From assembly GCA_036268425.1 (NCBI GenBank), contig DATAUE010000062.1, positions 1 to 64,000 of the forward strand: a stretch of DNA of 64,000 bases, read 5' to 3'. Below, in pieces: positions 32,720 through 40,698 of the stretch (positions within the stretch are counted from its first letter, which is position 1; the number at the start of each line of letters is the position of its first letter). This stretch comes from DATARH01 sp036268425 (GTDB lineage Bacteria > Pseudomonadota > Alphaproteobacteria > ATCC43930 > CGMCC-115725). The notes under the pieces were generated by a model. That model was not told the origin of the DNA. It searched no databases and saw only the letters and a program-made list of their open reading frames with translations. The position numbers and the translations under genes were made by a program.

Positions 32720-33766
32720 ATGCCCGGAACGATAACCCCGATCGGGGTCGGCACGGTGGCGGCGGTTTATGCGCGGCAGGCCACGGCTGGCAGCGGCGTC
32801 GATACGCTGGTGGCGCCGGGTGACAGCAACCCGCCGATCATCTTTGAACCGCCGGCGGCGCTGTCCGGAGGAGATCTGGAAATCTGGCTTATCGCGTCGG
32901 GTGGCGTGAATTGGGGCGGTTGCCAGGTCTGGGTGTCGAGCGACGGCAACACCTACGCGATGGCCGGCACGATCTATCGGGGCGGCCGCCAGGGTGTGCT
33001 GGCCGCGCCGCTCGCCAATCATGCCGACCCGGATACGACCGACACATTATCGGCCGATCTCAGTCAAAGCCGCGGCCAGTTGTTGTCGGGCACGATGACC
33101 GATGCCGACGATTTTGTGACATTGTGCTATTGCGACGGCGAATTGGTCACCTACCAGACCGCGACACTAACCGCCGCTTATAAATACGATCTGACCTATC
33201 TGCGGCGCGGTGTTTATGGCACGCCGATCAGCGCGCATTCGAGCGGCGCCGGTTTTGCGCGGTTTGGGCCAAACGATCCGTCGCTGTTCCGCTATCGCTA
33301 TCCCGCCAGCTTTGTCGGCAAGACGGTGTCGGTAAAGCTGCCGGCATTCAATATTTTCGGACAGGCCTTGCAGGATTTGTCCGGGCTGACCGCGACAAGC
33401 TACAGCCTGACCGGCGGTGGTGCGGTCGCGGCGCCGGCCTATGTGTCCGACTCTTTTGCGGGGAGCCCCGCCGCCAGCCAGGTCGTCGAGCGCTATGTCT
33501 TTGCGTCGCCGGAGAGTTTTCCGGCGGGGCTTGCCGGCAGCTATGGCACTGCGGGTACTGCTGCGACCAGCGCGGTTAGTTTCATGATCGCAAAGAACGG
33601 CAGCGCCGTCGGCACAATGCAATTCGCCACGGGCGCCACCGCCGCGACTTTCACGATGGCTGCGGCGGTCAGCTTTATCGGCGGCGATGTGCTGACGATC
33701 GTGGCACCGGGCACGCCGGACGCGACCCTTGCCAATCTTGCCTGGACCCTCAGCGGCACCTTGTGA
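32720..33766 (+). CDS. Tail tip protein, C-terminal part
   Basis: A 348-aa protein from ATG 32720 (AAAGG upstream). Residues about 1-215 match the later portion of large alphaproteobacterial tail-tip proteins (GDLEIWLIASGGVNWGGCQVWVSSDG, DFVTLCYCDGELVTYQTATLTA, YDLTYLRRGVYGT). Residues about 235-348 are a separate beta-rich module (QVVERYVFASPESFPAGLAGS) likely to be exposed. Split from the preceding gene; together they would make about 800 aa. Confidence 0.75.
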   Translation: MPGTITPIGVGTVAAVYARQATAGSGVDTLVAPGDSNPPIIFEPPAALSGGDLEIWLIASGGVNWGGCQVWVSSDGNTYAMAGTIYRGGRQGVLAAPLANHADPDTTDTLSADLSQSRGQLLSGTMTDADDFVTLCYCDGELVTYQTATLTAAYKYDLTYLRRGVYGTPISAHSSGAGFARFGPNDPSLFRYRYPASFVGKTVSVKLPAFNIFGQALQDLSGLTATSYSLTGGGAVAAPAYVSDSFAGSPAASQVVERYVFASPESFPAGLAGSYGTAGTAATSAVSFMIAKNGSAVGTMQFATGATAATFTMAAAVSFIGGDVLTIVAPGTPDATLANLAWTLSGTL

Positions 33767-33789
33767 CGATCCGCCAGAAACGGTGACAC

Positions 33790-34182
33790 ATGCCTTTGGT
33801 AACAGATACCACGCAAGACCCATCGCAACCGGCACAATCGGGCCATGATATGGGTTGGCTCGGCGGTGTCATGCACCCGCGTTTCACGCCCGACATCAAT
33901 CTCGGCCATCTGATGCAGGCGATTGTCGTCGTCACCACGGTCGGCGGCGGCATCCTCGGCGGCTATATGAGCCTGCGCAGGGATCTTGAAATGCAGCGCG
34001 CCGAGTTTCGTGTCGCGCTTGCCGGACACGAGGCGCGGCTGACCGTTGCCGAGCACATTCTCGACGAACGCCGTACCGAAGACCGCGAATTCCAAGCGGA
34101 AATGCGCGCCGCCCTCGATCGTGTCATGCAGGCGATCGGCGGGCTGCGCACTGAACTCGTCCAGAAACAGGATCGGAAGTAG
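33790..34182 (+). CDS. Small membrane protein with coiled coil, XhlA/spanin-like
   Basis: A 130-aa protein. One membrane segment at about residues 41-58 (IVVVTTVGGGILGGYMS) is followed by a charged coiled coil (RRDLEMQRAEFRVALAGHEARLTVAEHI...AALDRVMQAIGGLRTEL). The layout matches phage membrane accessory lysis proteins such as haemolysin XhlA or inner-membrane spanins. It lies 3 bp before the endolysin gene. Confidence 0.6.
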   Translation: MPLVTDTTQDPSQPAQSGHDMGWLGGVMHPRFTPDINLGHLMQAIVVVTTVGGGILGGYMSLRRDLEMQRAEFRVALAGHEARLTVAEHILDERRTEDREFQAEMRAALDRVMQAIGGLRTELVQKQDRK

Positions 34183-34185
34183 CCC

Positions 34186-34890
34186 ATGACGATTTGTTCA
34201 CTGCCCGATTGCGTTTTCGACGGTGTGATCGATGTGTCGCACCATAACGGCACGATCGATTGGCCGGCCGTCGCGGCGGCCGGGATTGCCCTCGCCTTTA
34301 TCAAGGCAAGCCAGGGTACGGACTTTATCGACCCGAACTTTGCGGTTAATCGACAACGTGCGGTCGCGGCCGGGATTGCCGTCGTACCGTATCATTTTCT
34401 CGATCCTGGAGACGGTGACGATCAGGCCGCGCATTTCATCGATGTGACTGATCTTGGGGCGGCTCAGCCGGCAATGATCGATTGGGAGACGACGGCGACG
34501 CTGTCGACCGCGGTGGCGTTTGGGGCGGCGATCGCCGAGCGTTCGCAGCGTGATCCTGTGGCGTATTACGGCTTTGCTCAGTTGCGGCAAGCAAGCCCGG
34601 AATTGTCGCGCTGGCCGCTGATGCTGCCGGCTTATCCGCGCGGCAATACGGCGGGGCGCTACGAAACGCTGGTCAGTCGCGCGCCGAGGCTGCCGCCCGG
34701 TCGGCCGGCCTCGTGGGGTGTGGCGCCGCGTCCTTACGATTTTCATCAATACACGCCCGCCGGGCATGTCGGCGGTATCGCAACTCCAGTCGATCGCTCG
34801 ATCTGGGTTGGCACCTCGGCCGATCTGAAAGCGTGGTTTGCCACCGGAGCGCTCCCCGGCAGGGTGGAGGAGGTTGCCGCCACGCCCTAA
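34186..34890 (+). CDS. GH25 lysozyme endolysin
   Basis: A 234-aa glycoside hydrolase family 25 muramidase. The family start GVIDVSHHNGTIDWPAVAAAGI (Asp16), AFIKASQGTDFIDPNF, PYHFLDPG and the catalytic pair in AMIDWETT (Asp99, Glu101) are all present, with YDFHQYTPAGHVGGIATPVDRSIW near the end. It hydrolyses the glycan backbone of peptidoglycan. No signal peptide, so it depends on a holin for release. It is followed by a terminator hairpin and a holin-like gene. Confidence 0.9.
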   Translation: MTICSLPDCVFDGVIDVSHHNGTIDWPAVAAAGIALAFIKASQGTDFIDPNFAVNRQRAVAAGIAVVPYHFLDPGDGDDQAAHFIDVTDLGAAQPAMIDWETTATLSTAVAFGAAIAERSQRDPVAYYGFAQLRQASPELSRWPLMLPAYPRGNTAGRYETLVSRAPRLPPGRPASWGVAPRPYDFHQYTPAGHVGGIATPVDRSIWVGTSADLKAWFATGALPGRVEEVAATP

Positions 34891-34915
34891 CACATCTTTC
34901 CAATCGCTACGTTCG

Positions 34916-34938
34916 GCCGCCTCCGTGCGGCTTTTTTT
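34916..34938 (+). terminator. Intrinsic terminator after the endolysin gene
   Basis: GCCGC-CTCCGT-GCGGC followed by TTTTTTT. The hairpin lies in the 67-bp spacer and ends 19 nt before the ATG of the holin-like gene. It probably separates endolysin from holin expression or sets their ratio. Confidence 0.7.
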
Positions 34939-34957
34939 GTGCCTGAAAGGAGCCAGT

Positions 34958-35431
34958 ATGCAGCAAATCCTCGCTTATTGCCTCGCCCGGTTCAGTGAAC
35001 CGTCGAGTTATGCCGGCGTTGGCGCCATGTTGGCGCTGCTTGGCTGGAACCTGCCCGACACCACGCTGGGGCAAGTGGCGCAGTTCTGCGCCGCGGGATG
35101 CGGTCTCCTGGCCTTGTTTCTGAAGGAGCGCGGCTTGATCGGTGCGCTCCTGCTGGTGTGTGCGGTGGCGCCGATGCTGTCGGCCTGCAGCGATCTTGTT
35201 GCGGCGGATAGCGCGATTGCCACCGCTTGCGGCGAATACACGAAGGGTAAAAGTGCCGCGGATGCGGTTGTCGCCACCGGCATCGTACCGGCGGCGGCTG
35301 CCGCAAAGCTGACATCGGTTGAGAGCTACGGCGATGCAGCCTGCGCCAATCCACCGGCTGGCGACCCGCTGTCGACGGTGATCTGGCTCGGTCAACTGGT
35401 CGGACAGGTCGCCACGCTGACCGCCGGGTAA
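34958..35431 (+). CDS. Holin-like membrane protein with an internal lipobox-like site
   Basis: A 157-aa protein from ATG 34958 (GAAAGGAG upstream). Hydrophobic segments lie at about 16-32 (YAGVGAMLALLGW), 39-52 (VAQFCAAGCGLLALF) and 57-76 (LIGALLLVCAVAPMLSAC), an arrangement seen in small phage holins. The third segment ends in a lipobox-like LSAC, followed by a polar tail to residue 157. Either it is a holin with a long periplasmic tail, or two ancestral genes (holin and lipoprotein) have fused. Confidence 0.6.
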   Translation: MQQILAYCLARFSEPSSYAGVGAMLALLGWNLPDTTLGQVAQFCAAGCGLLALFLKERGLIGALLLVCAVAPMLSACSDLVAADSAIATACGEYTKGKSAADAVVATGIVPAAAAAKLTSVESYGDAACANPPAGDPLSTVIWLGQLVGQVATLTAG

Positions 35432-35515
35432 CCCCGCGACCCTATTGCCGCAGCGCCGGATCGCGCTTGATCGGCCCCGACCGTCTCGGCATCGTGCGCC
35501 GGCGGGGAGGGGCCG

Positions 35516-35725
35516 ATGCGATTTACGACGGGATTGGTACTGCTGCTGGCATTGCTGGTGAGCGCATGCAGCAGCGCAAGCAAATGCCCGAGGCCGGTCA
35601 CCTATGACGATGCAACGCTCAAAAAGATTGAAAAGGCGCGCGAGGCGCTGCCGCGCAACAGCGTCCTCCTGCAGGTGCTCGAAGACTACGAAAACGAGCG
35701 CGACGACCTGCGATTCTGTAAATAG
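35516..35725 (+). CDS. Small lipoprotein, possible outer-membrane spanin
   Basis: A 69-aa protein behind GGAGGGG. Residues 1-18 form a lipoprotein signal with lipobox LVSAC, and the mature part is a short charged helix (ATLKKIEKAREALP...VLEDYENERDDL) ending with a second cysteine. Size and position after endolysin and holin suit an o-spanin, with the membrane protein at 33790 as its partner, but it could be an unrelated small lipoprotein. It is the last gene of the particle cluster. Confidence 0.6.
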   Translation: MRFTTGLVLLLALLVSACSSASKCPRPVTYDDATLKKIEKAREALPRNSVLLQVLEDYENERDDLRFCK

Positions 35726-35762
35726 CCTGGGTCTGGCGGCAGCATGCGCGCGTGCGCGCCGC

Positions 35763-35790
35763 TTGACAGCGCCGCGTGCCGGATTATGAC
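35763..35790 (+). promoter_or_regulatory. Candidate promoter for the fab operon
   Basis: TTGACA at 35763-35768 and TATGAC at 35785-35790 with 16-bp spacing, 33 bp before the fabD ATG. It is the first housekeeping-type promoter after the particle cluster. Confidence 0.45.
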
Positions 35791-35822
35791 GGTCGTATTG
35801 CCGGCAGGGGGAAGCGCAGTAC

Positions 35823-36764
35823 ATGAAACGGGTATTCGTATTTCCCGGGCAAGGCTCACAAGCCCCCGGCATGGGGCAGGCACTGGCCCAGGCATTCCCG
35901 ACTGCACGCCTTTTGTTCGAAGAAATCGACGACGCATTGTCGCAGCACTTATCGCGCCTGATGTTCGAGGGTCCCGAAAGTGACCTGATGCTGACCGAGA
36001 ATGCGCAGCCGGCGTTGCTCGCCGTCAGCCTCGCGGTGATGCGGGTTCTGGAACGCGATGCCGGTTTTGATATCGCGACCGGCGCCGCCTATGTCGCGGG
36101 GCATTCGCTCGGCGAGTATTCGGCCTTGGCGGCAGCGCGGGCCTTGACCGGCGCCGACGCGGCGCGCCTCGTCAAGCGCCGCGGCCAAGCGATGCAAAAA
36201 GCGGTGGCGGTCGGCGACGGCGCGATGGCGGCCCTATTGGGTCTCGACATCGAAGCGGCGCGCGAGGTTGCCGCGGCGGCGTCCCGCGATCATGTCTGTG
36301 CAGTCGCCAACGACAACAGCCCGGGCCAGATCGTCGTCAGCGGTCATTCCGCCGCCGTCGAGCGGGCGGTGGCGCTGGCGGCCGAGCGCGGCGCGCGGCG
36401 TTCAATCATGCTGCCGGTCAGCGCTCCTTTCCATTGCCCGCTGATGCAGCCGGTCGCCGACATCATGGCAGAGGCGCTGGCCGATGCCGTGCTGCTGGCG
36501 CCGGTCGTGCCGCTGGTCGCCAACGTGACGGCCGCGGCAACCACCGACCCCGAGGAAATAAAGGAACTGCTGGTCGAGCAGGTCACCCATATGGTGCGCT
36601 GGCGCGAGACGATTCAGTTTTTCGGTTCTGACGAGATCGAGGAGGTTGTCGAGGCCGGTTCCGGCCGGGTTCTCGCCGGCCTTATCAAGCGGATCGACCG
36701 CAACCTCGCTTCCGTCTCGGTGGGTACCCCTGACGAGGTCGAAGCCTTGATGAAGCGGCTGTGA
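35823..36764 (+). CDS. fabD: Malonyl-CoA:ACP transacylase FabD
   Basis: A 313-aa transacylase loading malonyl onto ACP in type II fatty acid synthesis. Motifs: FPGQGSQAPGMG at the start, the nucleophile elbow GHSLGEYS (Ser95) and the catalytic His in SAPFHCPLM near residue 200. GGGGGAAG precedes the ATG. First gene of the fab block; fabG follows 28 bp downstream. Confidence 0.95.
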   Translation: MKRVFVFPGQGSQAPGMGQALAQAFPTARLLFEEIDDALSQHLSRLMFEGPESDLMLTENAQPALLAVSLAVMRVLERDAGFDIATGAAYVAGHSLGEYSALAAARALTGADAARLVKRRGQAMQKAVAVGDGAMAALLGLDIEAAREVAAAASRDHVCAVANDNSPGQIVVSGHSAAVERAVALAAERGARRSIMLPVSAPFHCPLMQPVADIMAEALADAVLLAPVVPLVANVTAAATTDPEEIKELLVEQVTHMVRWRETIQFFGSDEIEEVVEAGSGRVLAGLIKRIDRNLASVSVGTPDEVEALMKRL

Positions 36765-36792
36765 CCGCGCGAACTCTTTGAACGGGATCAGT

Positions 36793-37530
36793 ATGTTCGA
36801 TCTTTCGGGACAGACTGCGCTGGTGACTGGCGCCTCCGGCGGCATCGGCGGCGCGATTGCCCGTGCGCTGCACCGCCAGGGCGCCCATGTCGCGCTTGCC
36901 GGGACCCGCGTCGGAGCGCTCACGGCTTTAGCGGAGGAATTGGGCGAGCGGGCTTATCCGGCCACCGCCGATCTTGCCGACGCCGAATCGATCGATCGGC
37001 TGGTGCGCGATTCCGAAACGGCGATGGGGCGGATCGACATTCTCGTCAATAACGCCGGAATCACCCGCGATGGCCTGGCGCTGCGAATGCGTGACGACGA
37101 TTGGCAGGCGGTTATCGACATCAACTTGACCGCCGTCTTTCGCCTGACTCGGGCGGCGTTGCGCGGGATGGTGCGGCGGCGCCACGGCCGCATCATCTGC
37201 ATCACCTCGGTGGTCGGCGTCACCGGCAATGCCGGACAGGCCAATTATGCGGCAACCAAGGCGGGGATGATCGGCATGGCGAAATCGTTGGCCGCCGAGA
37301 CCGCGACGCGCGGCATTACGGTCAACTGTATCGCACCCGGCATGATCACGACGGCGATGACCGACAAACTGAGCGAAGAACAGCGCGGCCGCATCGCAAC
37401 GGCGATTCCGATGGGCCGCTTTGGCGCGCCCGACGACATCGCCAGCGCGGCCGTATATCTCGCCAGCCCCGAGGCGGCTTACATCACCGGCCAGACGCTC
37501 CATATCAATGGCGGCATGGCGATGGTGTGA
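36793..37530 (+). CDS. fabG: 3-oxoacyl-ACP reductase FabG
   Basis: A 245-aa short-chain dehydrogenase reducing 3-oxoacyl-ACP with NADPH. NAD(P) motif TGASGGIGGAIA (about 13-24), NNAGITRDG (about 85-93), and catalytic Ser...Tyr...Lys in ITSVVGVTG...ANYAATKAG. ATG 36793 is used; a TTG 15 nt upstream is unlikely. Operon member between fabD and acpP. Confidence 0.95.
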   Translation: MFDLSGQTALVTGASGGIGGAIARALHRQGAHVALAGTRVGALTALAEELGERAYPATADLADAESIDRLVRDSETAMGRIDILVNNAGITRDGLALRMRDDDWQAVIDINLTAVFRLTRAALRGMVRRRHGRIICITSVVGVTGNAGQANYAATKAGMIGMAKSLAAETATRGITVNCIAPGMITTAMTDKLSEEQRGRIATAIPMGRFGAPDDIASAAVYLASPEAAYITGQTLHINGGMAMV

Positions 37531-37750
37531 CGCGAAATGCCTCGCAGTTAAGGCGGGGCGTCGCAGAGGCGGGTTTTCGCCTCGCGGTGGGTCTCGGCCG
37601 AAACTTTTACACCGGCGGAAATCATGTTATGTGAGCCGCGCCTTCAACGGGTCCATAATGGGCGGATATATCACGGGCAAGCCCTCTATCGGGCGTCCGG
37701 ACCGCGCTGAACCAAGCAAATTGCCAGCATGCAATCGAGGATATGATCGA
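37531..37750 (+). promoter_or_regulatory. fabG-acpP spacer with likely acpP promoter
   Basis: A 220-bp gap, long for this block. A promoter-like pair TTTACA (37606-37611) and TTATGT (37627-37632) lies about 120 bp before acpP, consistent with separate high expression of acyl carrier protein. GAGGA lies before the acpP ATG. No clear terminator for fabG. Confidence 0.35.
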
Positions 37751-37984
37751 ATGAGCGATGTCGCGGACCGGGTCAAAAAGATTGTCGTCGAACACCTAGG
37801 CGTCGACGAGGTCAAGGTTACCGAGAATGCCAGTTTCATCGACGATCTCGGGGCCGACAGCCTCGATACGGTCGAACTGGTGATGGCGTTCGAAGAGGAA
37901 TTCGGGTGCGAAATCCCCGATGACGCGGCCGAAAAGATCGTGACCGTCAAGGACGCCGTCAGCTTTATCGAGGCGCATAGCTGA
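37751..37984 (+). CDS. acpP: Acyl carrier protein AcpP
   Basis: A 77-aa acidic carrier protein. The phosphopantetheine serine lies in the canonical motif GADSLDTVELVMAFEEEF. Length and sequence are standard for housekeeping ACP. It carries acyl intermediates for FabD, FabG and FabF in the cytoplasm. Confidence 0.97.
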   Translation: MSDVADRVKKIVVEHLGVDEVKVTENASFIDDLGADSLDTVELVMAFEEEFGCEIPDDAAEKIVTVKDAVSFIEAHS

Positions 37985-38044
37985 CCGTGCCGGACTTCAC
38001 AGTAAGTCGAGTCGCCGCAGCGTGACCGGGGGAGCATCAGCGGC

Positions 38045-39310
38045 ATGAGACGCATTGTCGTCACCGGGATGGGCCTCGTAACGCCGCTCGGCATCGGACT
38101 GAAAAATGTGTGGGGACGCCTCCTGGAAGGCGAATCGGGGATCGGAGCGATCCAATCCTTCGATGTCTCCGACATGCCCTCGCGTGTCGCGGCGCAAGTG
38201 CCGCGCGGCGACCGGGCTTCCGGCCTGTTCAACGCCGATGACTGGGTCCCGCCGAAGGACCAGCGCCGCATGGACGAGTTCATCGTCTTTGCGATGGCGG
38301 CGGCGACGCAGGCGGTGGAGGATTCCGGCTGGGAGCCGCAGACCGAAGAAGATCACGAGCGTACCGGCGTGATGATCGGCTCCGGCATCGGTGGCCTTCC
38401 CGGCATTACCGAAGGCGCGATCACGATGCAGGAGCGCGGGCCGCGCCGCATCTCGCCGTTCTTCATCCCCTCCAGCCTGATTAATCTGGCCTCGGGCAAT
38501 GTCTCGATCCGCTATGGGTTCAAGGGGCCGAATCATGCGGTGGTGACGGCCTGCTCGACCGGGGCGCACGCGATCGGCGATGCCGCGCGGCTGATTATGC
38601 TCGACGACGCGGACGTTATGGTGTGCGGCGGCACGGAAGCGGCGATCTGCCGCCTCGGCCTCGCCGGGTTTGCCGCGGCGCGCGCCTTGTCGACCAACTT
38701 CAACGACGACCCGCCGCGCGCCTCACGTCCGTGGGATCGGGACCGCGACGGTTTTGTGATGGGCGAGGGTGCTGGTGTGCTGGTGCTGGAAGAATACGAG
38801 CATGCCAAAAACCGCGGCGCCCGAATCTATGCCGAAGTTCTGGGTTACGGCATGTCGGGTGATGCTTATCACCTGACCGCGCCGTCGGAGGACGGCAACG
38901 GTGCGTTCCGTTCGATGCGTAACGCGCTGAAAAGCGCTCACCTGACGCCGGACCGCATCGATTATATCAATGCGCACGGCACCTCGACGCCGCTCGGAGA
39001 CGAGATCGAATTGGGCGCGGTCAAGCGCCTGTTCGGCGATCACGCCTATCAGCTTTCGATGTCGTCGACCAAATCGGCGATCGGCCACCTGCTTGGCGCG
39101 GCCGGCAGTGTCGAAGCAATCTTTTCGATCCTGGCATTGCGCGACGGTGTCGTACCGCCGACCCTCAACCTCGACAATCCGTCGCCGTCTTGCGATATCG
39201 ATCTTGTTCCGAAACAGTCAAAGCCGCGTCAGATTTCATACGTCCTATCGAACTCATTCGGCTTCGGGGGCACCAACGCGTCCTTGATCTTCGGCAGCGC
39301 GGATCGATAA
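38045..39310 (+). CDS. fabF: 3-oxoacyl-ACP synthase II FabF
   Basis: A 421-aa beta-ketoacyl-ACP synthase. It has catalytic Cys170 in VVTACSTGAHAIGDA, and histidines in INAHGTSTPLGD and KSAIGHLLGAAG. It elongates acyl-ACP by condensation with malonyl-ACP. Length is normal. It lies 60 bp after acpP. Confidence 0.96.
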   Translation: MRRIVVTGMGLVTPLGIGLKNVWGRLLEGESGIGAIQSFDVSDMPSRVAAQVPRGDRASGLFNADDWVPPKDQRRMDEFIVFAMAAATQAVEDSGWEPQTEEDHERTGVMIGSGIGGLPGITEGAITMQERGPRRISPFFIPSSLINLASGNVSIRYGFKGPNHAVVTACSTGAHAIGDAARLIMLDDADVMVCGGTEAAICRLGLAGFAAARALSTNFNDDPPRASRPWDRDRDGFVMGEGAGVLVLEEYEHAKNRGARIYAEVLGYGMSGDAYHLTAPSEDGNGAFRSMRNALKSAHLTPDRIDYINAHGTSTPLGDEIELGAVKRLFGDHAYQLSMSSTKSAIGHLLGAAGSVEAIFSILALRDGVVPPTLNLDNPSPSCDIDLVPKQSKPRQISYVLSNSFGFGGTNASLIFGSADR

Positions 39311-39444
39311 TCCATCGGAATTGGCTCGGCTTAGCCCGGCGCGTCGGCCGCAGATTCTGGGTGTTCGATAGTGGATTTCAGACGACACGGGAATGCCGGT
39401 GCCCAAGCCATGTTGGCAGAACGCATCCCGTAGCGGCCGAGTGA

Positions 39445-40608
39445 ATGATTATGCGGTTTCTCCGCTTTCTGGCGTTTTGTTTTCTGACCGTCGCACTGGC
39501 GATTACGGCCGTCGGCGGTGGTGCCTACTGGTTCTATCGCGATGCCGAAACCGCGGGGCCGCTGACGCAGGCGCGCACAGTCGTCATCCCGGCGCGCACC
39601 GGGATCGCCGGTATCGGCGACGTGCTGGCAGAACAGGGTGTCATCCGGAACAAGCTGGCGTTCGAGATGGTGGCGCGGCTGTCGGGACGCGGCGGCGCAC
39701 TGAAAGCCGGCGAATACGAGATTCCGGCCGGTGCGAGCACGATACAGACGCTCGATATTCTCGCCAGCGGCAAAATCGTAAAGCACCGGCTGACCGTCCC
39801 CGAGGGGTTGACCAGCGCCGATGTCATGGCCCTGGTCCGTGATGCCCCGGCGCTGGAAGGTGACGCCGGACCGGTGCCGCCGGACGGTGAATTGCTGCCC
39901 GACACCTACGTCTACAGTTATGGCGACACCCGTGAGGAATTGGTCGACCGGATGCGGCGCGCGATGGCGCGCGCCGTCTCACAGCTATGGAGCGAGCGGC
40001 GGCCGGATGTGCCGCTGGCGAGTCCACAGGATGCCGTAACCCTGGCGTCGATCGTCGAGAAAGAGACGGCGCGCGAGGAAGAACGCCCCCATGTCGCCGG
40101 GGTGTTCGCCAACCGCCTGCGGCTCGGGATGCGGTTGCAAGCCGACCCGACCGTATTGTATGCGATCGCGCGGGAGAATGGCGGCAAGCTCGACCGGCCG
40201 CTGACCCATGCCGACCTTGCGATCAACTCCCCTTACAACACCTATGTCGCCAAGGGCTTGCCACCGGCGCCGATCGCCAATCCCGGCAAAGCCTCGCTGC
40301 GCGCTGCCGTCCGACCGGAACGCACCGAGGACCTTTATTTTGTCGCTGATGGCAGCGGCGGCCACGTCTTTGCCAAGACCCTGACCGACCAGACGCGTAA
40401 CATCGCGCAGTCACGGCATCCGGCGATGCCCGACGCCGATTCGCCGGCATCAGGCGAGAGCGGTGCTGCGGCTGTCGCGGCGACCCCCGAGGTTCCGCCA
40501 GTGCCGGTTGCAGCGCCGGCTTCGGCACGACGTCCGACGCATTCGGCGCAGCAGGCGTCGCGCCTGCGGCATTGCCGCATCGAATCCGGCCGCGGCTGCT
40601 CCCGATAA
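39445..40608 (+). CDS. mltG: Endolytic murein transglycosylase MltG
   Basis: A 387-aa YceG-family protein. N-terminal membrane anchor at about residues 5-28 (FLAFCFLTVALAITAVGGGAYWF), a LysM-like subdomain, then the catalytic domain with ASIVEKETAREEERP (about 200-214; Glu of the family motif), GMRLQADPTVLYAI and TYVAKGLPPAPIANPG. It trims nascent glycan strands at the inner membrane. The last 60 residues are Pro/Ala-rich and not conserved. An alternative start lies two codons downstream. Confidence 0.93.
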   Translation: MIMRFLRFLAFCFLTVALAITAVGGGAYWFYRDAETAGPLTQARTVVIPARTGIAGIGDVLAEQGVIRNKLAFEMVARLSGRGGALKAGEYEIPAGASTIQTLDILASGKIVKHRLTVPEGLTSADVMALVRDAPALEGDAGPVPPDGELLPDTYVYSYGDTREELVDRMRRAMARAVSQLWSERRPDVPLASPQDAVTLASIVEKETAREEERPHVAGVFANRLRLGMRLQADPTVLYAIARENGGKLDRPLTHADLAINSPYNTYVAKGLPPAPIANPGKASLRAAVRPERTEDLYFVADGSGGHVFAKTLTDQTRNIAQSRHPAMPDADSPASGESGAAAVAATPEVPPVPVAAPASARRPTHSAQQASRLRHCRIESGRGCSR

Positions 40609-40698
40609 ATACCCGTCGCGGACATAAAGTTTACGCTGCCCTGTGCCGCCTGCCGGCTTGTATAACCGGGCGGGTGATTTTCAGGGAGTAACCGCCGC

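Noticed and set aside
34198..34893. 231-codon antisense frame over the endolysin gene
   Set aside because: The GH25 motifs on the plus strand are decisive. The antisense translation is Arg/Pro-rich without any domain.
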